The notes: generated by a model from the sequence alone, not told the origin. A stretch of DNA of 64,000 nt from Aulosira sp. FACHB-615 (GCF_014698045.1 NZ_JACJSE010000006.1:62001-126000); one strand, 5' to 3'; shown: positions 9,391 to 16,250, numbered from the stretch's first letter. Made by a program: numbers and translations.

Positions 9391-9475
9391 TTTTGCTACG
9401 GTAACCCTAAATTATCCACAAACATATCTATTCCCTTGTCTGGGTTGTTTGCATATCAAATAGGATTGCTATATG

Positions 9476-10465
9476 TTATTTGTCGGTTTGCAACAGTGCA
9501 TCGGCGATCGCATTGGCAATGGGCAAGTCTAAATCTTTCTCTAACATTCCCCACTCACCGACAGGGTTGATTTCCAAAAACACGTATTCTCCTGATGGGG
9601 TGAGGATAAAATCAAACGAGCCAAACAATAGCCCTAACCTGCCCATAAAAGTTTGGAGACGAAGAACTACTTCATCAGGAAGTTCATGATGTTGCCATGC
9701 ACCTATTTCTATACCGGGTTTACGCCAATCAGCTTTGGCTGCTGCATACACATCTGCATTCAACGCCCCAACAAAGACTTCGCCATTCACATACACCACC
9801 CGTAATTCCTGCTGCTTGGAGATTTGCTCTTGAAAAATCATTGGGCAGTAGCGCAGCGACTCCGCATCTTGTAAGTCTTCTTCTTTGACAACGCTGGTAT
9901 ACAGAAAGAACGAAGAGGTAGCCTGCATACTGTGAGAAAGTGCAGTTAACAGCTTGCTCACCATTTTGCCGTTAACTTGCCCAAAAAACTCTCTAGCGGC
10001 TTCGGCTTTGTTGGTAACAAGGGTTTGAGGAATTACAAAACCTACTTCTGAGGCGATTCGCAGTTGACGCAGCTTGTTGTTTGCATAATCTATCCGTTCT
10101 AGATTATCTACCCAACGAGCTTGTTTAAGGCTATCCCAAAAACCATTTAAAGTTGCTTTTGATTCGTTAATACAAGCTTCGCGGAACTTAGGCGCTAATT
10201 CTGGACTGAGGTTTGGTTCCCAAATTCGGCGTAACCATACTGCTTGCACTTGTTCTGTGCTGATCAATTGGTTGTCATATTCTATTGTGTGGTAGCTTTT
10301 AGACTTACCAAAATGTGCGGTTAATTGTAGTTCTAAAGGAAATTTGTCAGTATCTAGACGAAATGGTTGCGCCCCTTTTCTGGCTAAGGCTTCTGCGACT
10401 CTATCTATTGTGAAGAAATCTCCACTGTGGGTAATTAATAAAACAACATCACCAGACAATTGCAT
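9476..10465 (-). CDS. mdnB: Graspetide ATP-grasp ligase, MdnB/MvdC-like (amide-forming)
   Basis: This 329-residue ATP-grasp ligase has the characteristic microviridin start VVLLITHSGDFFTIDRVAEA, then FRLDTDKFPLELQL, VWLRRIWEP and the metal-binding end FLEINPVGEWG. MdnB/MvdC enzymes close the third ring, an amide between the core Lys and a C-terminal Glu or Asp, after the esters are made. It is the first enzyme gene after the precursor array, 113 bp beyond the A7 stop, and precedes the MdnC-like ligase by 112 bp. No strong ribosome binding site is visible before the ATG. The distinction from MdnC is by remembered sequence similarity. Confidence 0.9.
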   Translation of the reverse strand: MQLSGDVVLLITHSGDFFTIDRVAEALARKGAQPFRLDTDKFPLELQLTAHFGKSKSYHTIEYDNQLISTEQVQAVWLRRIWEPNLSPELAPKFREACINESKATLNGFWDSLKQARWVDNLERIDYANNKLRQLRIASEVGFVIPQTLVTNKAEAAREFFGQVNGKMVSKLLTALSHSMQATSSFFLYTSVVKEEDLQDAESLRYCPMIFQEQISKQQELRVVYVNGEVFVGALNADVYAAAKADWRKPGIEIGAWQHHELPDEVVLRLQTFMGRLGLLFGSFDFILTPSGEYVFLEINPVGEWGMLEKDLDLPIANAIADALLQTDK

Positions 10466-10510
10466 AATATTATCTATGTTGTAAAAATCTAAAAAAGCTT
10501 TGCTGATAAT

Positions 10511-10533
10511 CCCAACTTCTTGAAGAAGTCGGG
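10511..10533. repeat. Palindromic element between precursor A7 and the first ligase
   Basis: CCCAACTTCTT and GAAGAAGTCGGG form an imperfect inverted repeat. It is a short member of the AGATCCCCGACTTCTT-type palindrome family found after sodA (38,192), between cydA and cydB (58,758) and after the GNAT at 62,430. In the minus-strand transcript it lies between the last precursor and mdnB. It could act as a partial terminator that keeps precursor mRNA in excess over ligase mRNA. Confidence 0.55.
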
Positions 10534-10578
10534 TTAATAAATGCGATCGCCTGCTCGACAGTTTTAGTTCTTAAAGGT

Positions 10579-10743
10579 TTATCTCTCTTCCCAATCAGAA
10601 GGCCACTTCAAAGTCCAGATTGGAATAGGTTGGGGTTCTTCTTCAGATGGTTTAGGCGGCTCTTCATCATATTGCGCTTCTAAGAAATAGGCAAAGAAAG
10701 GTACTGCTTTTAGGGTTGCGGCTTCGTTTATGCTTGCAGACAT
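10579..10743 (-). CDS. Graspetide precursor A7, divergent leader and long acidic linker
   Basis: A 54-residue precursor translated from the DNA: leader helix PFFAYFLEAQ at 15-24, an acidic Pro-rich linker (EEPPKPSEEEPQP, 27-39) and core TLKWPSDWEER at 44-54. All cross-linking residues are present: Thr, Lys, Ser, Asp, Glu, Glu. It differs from its siblings in three ways: Tyr replaces the leader Arg of PFFARFL, the linker is seven residues longer, and the peptide ends in Arg. It is the last precursor before mdnB. Its start keeps the 233-bp phase of the array and AGGAATAATATC precedes the ATG. Product assignment is firm at family level; processing efficiency is unknown. Confidence 0.92.
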   Translation of the reverse strand: MSASINEAATLKAVPFFAYFLEAQYDEEPPKPSEEEPQPIPIWTLKWPSDWEER

Positions 10744-10832
10744 GATATTATTCCTCAATATTGGTTTTTATCCAGGGGCAGCAGTTAATTAATCACTGCT
10801 ACTCCCTTCACTTCAGTTCAAGCTAACTGGAT

Positions 10833-10976
10833 TTAAAAATCTTCCCAATCAGAAGGGTACTTTAGGGTGGAAGGCCAAGGAGAATTATCTGCTTGTTGAG
10901 CAACTTGCTCTTCTAAGAAACGAGCAAAGAAAGGTACTGCTTCTACGTTTGTTGGTTTGTTTGTGTTGGTAGACAT
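10833..10976 (-). CDS. Graspetide precursor A6, core TLKYPSDWEDF
   Basis: A 47-residue microviridin-type precursor, too short for ordinary gene callers. It starts MSTNTNKPTN, has leader helix PFFARFLEEQ at 15-24, a short linker VAQQADNSPWPS, and the core TLKYPSDWEDF at the C-terminus. Thr and Asp, Ser and Glu, and Lys and the last acidic residue are the expected ester, ester and amide partners. The last acidic residue is Asp. The residue between Thr and Lys, which sets protease preference in known microviridins, is Leu. AAGGAATAATAGC precedes the ATG. Confidence 0.95.
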   Translation of the reverse strand: MSTNTNKPTNVEAVPFFARFLEEQVAQQADNSPWPSTLKYPSDWEDF

Positions 10977-11065
10977 GCTATTATTCCTTGATATTGGTTT
11001 TTATCTAGGGGCAGCAGTTAATCAATCACTGCTACCCCCTTTACTTCAGTTCAAGCTAACTGGAT

Positions 11066-11209
11066 TTAATACTCTTCCCAATCAGAAGGCCACTTTTTAG
11101 TGTCAGCCCAAGGAGAATTATCTGCTTGTTGAGCAACTTGCTCTTCTAAGAAACGAGCAAAGAAGGGTACTGTTTCTAAGTTTGCTGGTTTGTTTGTGTT
11201 GGTAGACAT
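11066..11209 (-). CDS. Graspetide precursor A5, core TKKWPSDWEEY
   Basis: A 47-residue precursor with leader PFFARFLEEQ at 15-24 and C-terminal core TKKWPSDWEEY. All ring-forming residues are kept, with Glu-Glu at the acidic pair. It is the only copy with Lys between the ester Thr and the amide Lys. In microviridin J the corresponding Arg directs trypsin inhibition, so a trypsin-type target is inferred for this product. Spacing and ribosome binding site match the other units. Confidence 0.95.
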   Translation of the reverse strand: MSTNTNKPANLETVPFFARFLEEQVAQQADNSPWADTKKWPSDWEEY

Positions 11210-11298
11210 AGTATTATTCCTTGATATTGGTTTTTATCTAGGGGCAGCAGTTAATTAATCACTGCTACTCCTTTCACTTCAGTTCAAGCTAACTGGAT

Positions 11299-11442
11299 TT
11301 AAAAATCTTCCCAATCAGAAGGCCACTTGAGAGTTGTAGGAAAAGGAGCATTATCTGCTTGTTGAGCAACTTGCTCTTCTAAGAAACGAGCAAAGAAGGG
11401 TACTGCTTCTACGTTTGCGGCTTTGTTTGTGTTGGTAGACAT
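11299..11442 (-). CDS. Graspetide precursor A4, core TLKWPSDWEDF
   Basis: A 47-residue precursor: leader PFFARFLEEQ at 15-24, linker VAQQADNAPFPT and core TLKWPSDWEDF. It differs from A6 mainly by Trp for Tyr in the core and by Phe-Pro-Thr before it. All ester and amide residues are present. ATCAAGGAATAATACC precedes the ATG. Confidence 0.95.
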   Translation of the reverse strand: MSTNTNKAANVEAVPFFARFLEEQVAQQADNAPFPTTLKWPSDWEDF

Positions 11443-11531
11443 GGTATTATTCCTTGATATTGGTTTTTATTCAGGGGCAGCAGTTAATCAATCACTGCTA
11501 CCCCCTTCACTTCAGTTCAAACTAACTGGAT

Positions 11532-11675
11532 TTAATAATCTTCCCAATCAGAAGGATACTTGAGAGTTTGTGGGCGAGGAGTATTATCTGCTTGTTGAGA
11601 GACTTGCTCTTCTAAGAAACGAGCAAAGAAGGGTACTGCTTCTACGTTTGCTGCTTTGTTTGTGTTGGTAGACAT
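11532..11675 (-). CDS. Graspetide precursor A3, core TLKYPSDWEDY
   Basis: A 47-residue precursor: leader PFFARFLEEQ, linker VSQQADNTPRPQ and core TLKYPSDWEDY. Its protein is identical to that of A2. Over the coding region I see a single silent difference, in the Pro codon of the leader. This core is the closest in the window to the textbook microviridin core TLKYPSDWEEY. Confidence 0.95.
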   Translation of the reverse strand: MSTNTNKAANVEAVPFFARFLEEQVSQQADNTPRPQTLKYPSDWEDY

Positions 11676-11764
11676 GGTATTATTCCTTGATGTTGATTTT
11701 TATTCAGGGGCAGCAGTTAATTAATCACTGCTACTCCTTTCACTTGAGTTCAAACTAACTCGAT

Positions 11765-11908
11765 TTAATAATCTTCCCAATCAGAAGGATACTTGAGAGT
11801 TTGTGGGCGAGGAGTATTATCTGCTTGTTGAGAGACTTGCTCTTCTAAGAAACGAGCAAAGAAAGGTACTGCTTCTACGTTTGCTGCTTTGTTTGTGTTG
11901 GTAGACAT
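11765..11908 (-). CDS. Graspetide precursor A2, identical in protein to A3
   Basis: A 47-residue precursor with leader PFFARFLEEQ and core TLKYPSDWEDY. It encodes exactly the same peptide as the next gene downstream, so the pair either raises the dose of one product or is a very recent duplicate. Its spacer is part of the 233-bp repeat. Confidence 0.95.
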   Translation of the reverse strand: MSTNTNKAANVEAVPFFARFLEEQVSQQADNTPRPQTLKYPSDWEDY

Positions 11909-12006
11909 AGTATTATTCCTTGATGTTGGTTTTTATCCAGGGTTAGCAATTATTAATCATGTAATCAATCACTGCCACTCCCTTGACTTCAGATTTTAGA
12001 AAATTA

Positions 12007-12147
12007 CTAAGTATCTTCTGAATCTGAAGGAAACTTGAAAGTCCAAGGCCAAGAAGGAGTTTCTCCTTCTGCGGTTTGTTCTTCCAAGAAACGTGCAAAG
12101 AATGGTACCAGTCCGACATTCACATTTTTAATTGTGTTTGTAGACAT
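12007..12147 (-). CDS. Graspetide precursor A1, divergent core TFKFPSDSEDT
   Basis: A 46-residue precursor, the first in the transcript. It starts MSTNTIKNVN, has leader PFFARFLEEQ at 15-24, then linker TAEGETPSWPW and core TFKFPSDSEDT. The usual Trp between Asp and Glu is Ser, and the C-terminal aromatic is Thr. The Thr, Lys, Ser, Asp, Glu and Asp needed for two esters and one amide are all present. Its sequence, stop codon (TAG) and 98-bp downstream spacer set it apart from the 233-bp units, so it is the most ancient or independently acquired copy. AAGGAAAGCACC precedes the ATG. Confidence 0.93.
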   Translation of the reverse strand: MSTNTIKNVNVGLVPFFARFLEEQTAEGETPSWPWTFKFPSDSEDT

Positions 12148-12184
12148 GGTGCTTTCCTTGAAGGAAATTATTTTTGCAATTAAA

Positions 12185-12213
12185 TGTATACCAGTAATTT
12201 AATATCTATGCAA
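12185..12213 (-). promoter_or_regulatory. Predicted promoter of the graspetide operon
   Basis: On the minus strand an extended -10 (TGGTATACAT, hexamer at 12,185-12,190) lies exactly 17 bp downstream of TTGCAT (12,208-12,213), a weak -35. The predicted transcript start would be about 30 nt upstream of the A1 ATG at 12,147. A weak -35 next to direct repeats suggests an activator-dependent promoter. This is a motif prediction only. Confidence 0.5.
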
Positions 12214-12214
12214 G

Positions 12215-12273
12215 GACAGTTAAGACAGTTAAGAATTAAGTTTGTAAAGACAGTTAAGACAGTTAAGACAGTT
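12215..12273 (-). promoter_or_regulatory. Five 9-bp direct repeats upstream of the -35, candidate activator site
   Basis: GACAGTT occurs at 12,215, 12,224, 12,249, 12,258 and 12,267 within the 9-bp unit AAGACAGTT. There are two tandem copies next to the -35, a 25-bp step, then three tandem copies. On the transcript strand the unit reads AACTGTCTT. Regularly spaced direct repeats touching a weak -35 are typical of activator binding sites. A neutral short tandem repeat is the alternative. Confidence 0.5.
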
Positions 12274-12385
12274 AAGCAAAAATCTGTTAACAATTAGTAA
12301 TATTTAGTCATTCACAAAAAACTATATTAGTCAAAAATTGATTGCTTTTAATCAAGCATAAGAATATTAAATGTTTATTTTGGTT

Positions 12386-12532
12386 AGGACTTACGCATAA
12401 AAACGAAAAATCAAGGGTTTTGGCAAGGGTGTAGGGGTATAGGGGAGCCACTGGCGTGTGTATGTATCTAAAACCCTTACGCCACAAACCCTTACACCCA
12501 ATCTTCATAGACAATCTTGGTGCGTAAGTCCT
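12386..12532. mobile_element. Small inverted-repeat element (MITE-like), family AGGACTTACGCA
   Basis: AGGACTTACGCA (12,386-12,397) and its exact complement TGCGTAAGTCCT (12,521-12,532) bound a 147-bp element. Its interior is also partly self-complementary (AAGGGTTTTGGC and ACCCTTACGCC type stretches). Shorter members with the same ends lie at 49,383-49,473 and, degenerate, at 44,036-44,126. No transposase is present. A small open frame across the element on the minus strand is not a credible gene. Confidence 0.7.
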
Positions 12533-12749
12533 GCTGATCAAGATAAAGTAGCAAAGGCTATACTGAAAAATTACAATCAATAATTGTGTTTAGCGTTGCA
12601 CAGATGCAGGAAACCAAAATTAAAAGATGGATGTTTCAAGCCTTTGCAATTGTAGCAATCTTCAATGATTGACAAACATCTCTCTTCCTTGTCTCCCTTT
12701 TTTTTGCTATATTCTCAAGTCAGATGCGATCGCACTAAAATTCATTTCA
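12533..12749. other. Intergenic, no gene seen
   Basis: AT-rich DNA between the MITE-like element and the secreted-protein gene. It holds a CTTGTCTCCC-type low-complexity stretch and one GCGATCGC-like HIP1 site near 12,725. I see no credible gene or structured RNA. Confidence 0.5.
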
Positions 12750-13316
12750 TTAATCAGCAATGTCTGATTTTACAGGTGTCAGTGTAGCAAACTGAATAGT
12801 GCGAAGCTGATAGCTTTCAAAAAATGGTTGCTCTGTGGAATTTGACTCTGGTGTTGTAGTAGGCTGATAAACCACAAGTTCATAATGTAGCTTGTTATCT
12901 TGTAGTTGACATTGTGTACTCAGTAGCAGGTTTTTAACTCTAAATTGACTGTAGAGTTTTTCTCCTAACCACCAAGTATCAATGATAGTTCCATCTTTTT
13001 CATCAATGGCAAAGTGTCCAGCATCTTGATTTTTAGCAACTAATTCATAGTTACGTACCAGCTTTTTACTTCCTGTTCCATAGGTGATTTGCCAAGTGTA
13101 GCGGATGGGATCTTGCGAGATGAGTTTAATCCGCAGCTTCATAGGTACAGTTTGAGATTTGCCGGATACAGTGCGATCGTATAATGTACCACTCCATGTA
13201 CCTTGCCAAGTCTGAGGAAAAGAGTTACTTGACAGTGCAGCAGTTGGTAGATTACTGATACTGAGAAATGTCAAAAGTGACATCAATAGTCCAACAAAAA
13301 AGCTGCGTTTTAGCAT
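12750..13316 (-). CDS. Secreted protein of unknown function
   Basis: This 188-residue protein has a classic signal peptide: MLKRS, a hydrophobic core of about 18 residues, then LPTAALSS with likely cleavage near residue 28. The mature part looks like a beta-sandwich or lipocalin-like fold, with WQGTWSGTLYDR, YTWQITYG, YELVAKN and a Trp-Trp pair (TIIDTWWLGEK). I do not recognise a named family, though the GTWSGTL pattern resembles small cyanobacterial secreted proteins. It is on the graspetide strand but 600 bp upstream of the predicted graspedtide-operon promoter, so it is probably a separate unit. Confidence 0.75.
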   Translation of the reverse strand: MLKRSFFVGLLMSLLTFLSISNLPTAALSSNSFPQTWQGTWSGTLYDRTVSGKSQTVPMKLRIKLISQDPIRYTWQITYGTGSKKLVRNYELVAKNQDAGHFAIDEKDGTIIDTWWLGEKLYSQFRVKNLLLSTQCQLQDNKLHYELVVYQPTTTPESNSTEQPFFESYQLRTIQFATLTPVKSDIAD

Positions 13317-13459
13317 AAACTAAACTATTCCATGATGGCTAAACCTATTTTAATAAACTGAACATATATTTACTCTTTTTGAAACTATCTCTTAAGTTAG
13401 TAATTTTGGTGTAACTATCGTTACTGTAAATACATATCAAAGCAACAACTTAGACTGGT

Positions 13460-13534
13460 GTAGGTTGGGTGGAGGAAGCTAACCCAACATTCTCAAGATT
13501 TTGTTGGGTTACGCTATCGCTACACCCAACCTAC
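13460..13534. mobile_element. 75-bp palindromic repeat, family GTAGGTTGGGT
   Basis: GTAGGTTGGGT (13,460-13,470) and ACCCAACCTAC (13,524-13,534) are exact inverted ends. The inside has AACCCAACA and TGTTGGGTT as a second inverted pair. A copy in the opposite orientation lies at 46,572-46,645. This is a small non-coding dispersed element. The remaining gap up to 13,731 shows no gene. Confidence 0.7.
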
Positions 13535-13731
13535 TATAGGAATACTTCTCAAAGAAGTCAGGTATCTTGTTGTATACAACCAATCTTCAAAGTATTAACC
13601 TGAATTTCTGTCTTTAGACGTAGTGATATTTTCTCATTGTTGGCTTGAAATAATCATTATATTTACCAATGACGAAATTTTACTGATTTTAGAGAATAAA
13701 ACACAACAATATCTTGTTTAAATCTTAAAAA

Positions 13732-14472
13732 ATGTTTACTTACATCAGCAAGTTTAAGCATCCGGCAAAAAATATTGCAGTTAATAAAAATTTATTGATT
13801 GATATCTTTTTGGGGATAATTAAGCGTCACGATAAACAGCAGCATACTTCACAAAAAAGCTGTAAAAAAAGTTTGAGAGTAGCAGTAGAGAAGCTACATC
13901 ATCAAATATTAGATATCAGATTGCAGGGAATTGCTGAACTCGGAGCATTAGCTAATTATCATAAACAAGATAACTGGGAAATTATGGAGTTTCTCACGGC
14001 TTTTGTGCGGCAAAACTCTGATTACAAAACAAACCAGGAAGTTAAAAGTCAGTCATCACCCAAAATTGCCCCAGATATTCAGGCTGCATTGCAAGTAATC
14101 ACAACAACATACACCCCAAAATCTCTAGCATCAGAACAACTTGACTTGAGTTATACAGACTTACGCGGAGCAAATCTCAGTGGTGGAAACCTTGCAGGTG
14201 TGAATCTCTACCAAGCTAATTTATCAGGAGTGAATCTGGCGGGGGCAAATCTCAGTGGTGCAATTCTTTGTGCTGCTAACTTATCCCAGGCTAACTTAGT
14301 TGGTGCGAACCTCACAGAAGCAATTATCAGTGCGGCTAACTTAGTGGGTGCAAATCTCGCCCAAGCAAATTTAGTCAAAGCGAACTTTTATCTCGCTAAT
14401 TTGTCTGAAACTAATCTGCAAGATGCCATACTTGAGGGTGCTAATTTCCGAGAAGCAAAATTTTCCGGATAA
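13732..14472 (+). CDS. Pentapeptide-repeat protein
   Basis: A 246-residue protein. Residues 45-130 match the module seen in the next gene (IRLQGIAELGAL, WEIMEFLTAFVRQN, PKIAPDIQAALQVI). From about 138 to the end there are tandem pentapeptide repeats A(N/D)Lxx, about 20 copies (LSYTDLRGANLSGGNL and on), forming a right-handed quadrilateral helix. No membrane segment is obvious, unlike its larger neighbour. The function of these repeat proteins is generally unknown. They are very common in cyanobacteria. The two genes may be paralogues. Confidence 0.85.
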   Translation: MFTYISKFKHPAKNIAVNKNLLIDIFLGIIKRHDKQQHTSQKSCKKSLRVAVEKLHHQILDIRLQGIAELGALANYHKQDNWEIMEFLTAFVRQNSDYKTNQEVKSQSSPKIAPDIQAALQVITTTYTPKSLASEQLDLSYTDLRGANLSGGNLAGVNLYQANLSGVNLAGANLSGAILCAANLSQANLVGANLTEAIISAANLVGANLAQANLVKANFYLANLSETNLQDAILEGANFREAKFSG

Positions 14473-14754
14473 ACACAATTCACACTGAATATAGAACAGA
14501 TTCTGCAATATTATTATTAGTTTCTGACAGTACAAGTCTAAGTAGTGACACTGAACCACGGTGGAAAACTACTCTATTTTTCGCAAATATTCAAGATAAT
14601 CTCTGGGGTTGTCACAATATCATTACAAAGACAATTTAAAACATCAAAGTCATATCAATAAAAATCCGTAATTTCCTATTCAAATCTTGAGCGAAATGTT
14701 ATACTCATCCCAATATCTAAGTAATAATTCTGTAGTGTGAGGAATCTTATTCCT

Positions 14755-16215
14755 ATGTCTGCAAATAAGACAGACAAAATGTTGCGTTGGTTGATAGGTA
14801 CAACAGTTGTATTGGCACTGGGGCTGAATATAGTTGTTTTTGCTGCCTCCAGTAAAAAAGATTTATCAATTTCGCAGCAAATACAATACAGAACGCAAGC
14901 ATTAACAACAACTGCGATTATGTTTTTAGGCTTGGCAGTGATGATTAATGCCTATTATGCAGGTAAACGGGCCGAGGCAATGCAAAAAAATGCGATCGCC
15001 TCCGAAAAAAATGTCGAAGTAAATCTGCAAAATACGCAAATCTCCCAAGACAGATTGATAGCAGATAGATTTATGGCTGCTATTACGCAGCTTGGTCATG
15101 AAAGAATTGAAACGCGCATCGGTGCAATTTATGTTTTAGAACGCATTGCCCAGGATTTTCCTAAAGAACACTGGACAATTATGGAAATTCTGGCGGCGTT
15201 TGTACGGGAGAATACAGGCATTCCCACAGAAGGCGAACTCTTTAAAGAAGAAGATGCACAGCCAATATACTGGGGTAAACCCAAAAGTCGGGTACTGGCA
15301 ACCAAACAAAATAGTGAAGCCGCACCCAAAATTCGCCGGGATGTCCAAGCCGCTCTGACAATCATTGGTAGACGTAATTCCCTATTAGAGTTAGAAAGTC
15401 AAAAATTAGATTTACGCAATATAGATATCCGGCGAGCAGATTTACTCGGCGCTAATTTAGAAAGAGCAGATTTACGCGGTTCTGACCTTTCTGGTGCAGA
15501 TTTACGCGGTGCTAACCTTTCGGGAGTTAACCTCAACAGTGCCAAATTGGTACGCTCCATTCTCTACGAAACCAATTTACAAAAAGCCAACCTGCGGCAA
15601 GCCAACTTACAAGGGGCAACCTTGAATCGTGCCAATTTACAAGGGGCAAACTTGCGTGCAGTTAACCTGCAAAATGCAAGTCTGCGTACAGCCAACTTAC
15701 AAGGAGCAAACCTGTATAAAGCGAATTTACAACAGGCAACCTTGAAAGTTGCTAACCTCGCGGGTGCAAAATTGTTTCTGGCTAATTTACAAGGGGCAAA
15801 GCTGGGTAAAGCTAACTTGCATTTAGCAGGATTAATTGGTGCGAACTTACAAGGAGCCAACTTAAATGGCGCTAACTTATCTGGGGCAAATTTAAATGCT
15901 GCCAAACTCCAGCAAACAGAAGTCTTTTTTGCTAACCTCACCGAAGCCAGTTTGACAGAAGCTGATTTATATCAAGCTAACCTCATGGGTGCGAACTTGA
16001 ATCGGGCAGTTTTGTATGAAGCGAATTTATCAAAAGCCAACCTCATCGGCGCGAATTTATTCGGCACAAATTTGTGTGATGTCAAACTAGAAGGTGCAAT
16101 TCTCACAGGGGTGAAAAACTTAGACTCACAACAGATTGGCATGGCAGTAGGCGATCGCACAACCCGGCTACCTGATGATCTTGAACACCCTAGCCACTGG
16201 CGACAGTCGAGTTGA
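14755..16215 (+). CDS. Membrane-anchored pentapeptide-repeat protein
   Basis: The protein has two N-terminal membrane helices (about 13-30 and 50-70). A charged segment and the module IETRIGAIYVLERIAQD / WTIMEILAAFVREN / PKIRRDVQAALTII (about 115-205) follow, then some 45 pentapeptide repeats to residue 450. I chose the ATG at 14,755, which has AGGA 12 nt upstream; a GTG at 14,737 would add six residues. The conserved N-terminal pattern is shared with the preceding gene. The repeat block is expected on one side of the membrane. The high GC of the repeat strand creates long open frames on the opposite strand that are not genes. Confidence 0.87.
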   Translation: MSANKTDKMLRWLIGTTVVLALGLNIVVFAASSKKDLSISQQIQYRTQALTTTAIMFLGLAVMINAYYAGKRAEAMQKNAIASEKNVEVNLQNTQISQDRLIADRFMAAITQLGHERIETRIGAIYVLERIAQDFPKEHWTIMEILAAFVRENTGIPTEGELFKEEDAQPIYWGKPKSRVLATKQNSEAAPKIRRDVQAALTIIGRRNSLLELESQKLDLRNIDIRRADLLGANLERADLRGSDLSGADLRGANLSGVNLNSAKLVRSILYETNLQKANLRQANLQGATLNRANLQGANLRAVNLQNASLRTANLQGANLYKANLQQATLKVANLAGAKLFLANLQGAKLGKANLHLAGLIGANLQGANLNGANLSGANLNAAKLQQTEVFFANLTEASLTEADLYQANLMGANLNRAVLYEANLSKANLIGANLFGTNLCDVKLEGAILTGVKNLDSQQIGMAVGDRTTRLPDDLEHPSHWRQSS

Positions 16216-16250
16216 GAGGCAAGGGTGCAGGGTGTGTTTTCAAACTCTGT

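Larger units (their letters stand above)
10744..11908 (-). repeat. Five exact 233-bp tandem units, each one spacer plus one precursor gene
   Basis: Start codons of A2 to A7 lie at 11,908, 11,675, 11,442, 11,209, 10,976 and 10,743, always exactly 233 bp apart. Each unit is an 89-bp spacer plus a 144-bp gene. The spacers carry an 11-bp inverted repeat, GGGGCAGCAGT with ACTGCTACCCC around TAATTAATC (for example 10,775-10,805), and an AAGGA ribosome binding site shortly before each ATG. Some copies have one or two mismatches in the stem. Units A2 and A3 are almost identical, including the coding part, which indicates recent duplication. Confidence 0.93.

Noticed and set aside
9697..9888. Plus-strand frames opposite the ATP-grasp genes
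   Set aside because: They are shadows of confident minus-strand enzymes with clear family motifs.
10744..12147. CRISPR-like repeat array
   Set aside because: Repeat unit is 233 bp, contains coding genes, and spacers are not unique short sequences; it is a gene tandem array.
12215..12273. CRISPR repeats or replication iterons
   Set aside because: Only 9-bp units next to a promoter, no 25-40 bp repeats or spacers, and no DnaA-box or plasmid context.
12308..12580. 90-residue minus-strand frame upstream of the graspetide promoter
   Set aside because: It spans the MITE-like inverted-repeat element and lacks domain signal or a start with a binding site.
15564..15941. Long minus-strand open frame opposite the pentapeptide-repeat gene
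   Set aside because: It is the complement of regular A(N/D)LxG repeats, which keep several frames free of stops; composition (repeats of Phe/Lys/Leu/Ala) is not protein-like.
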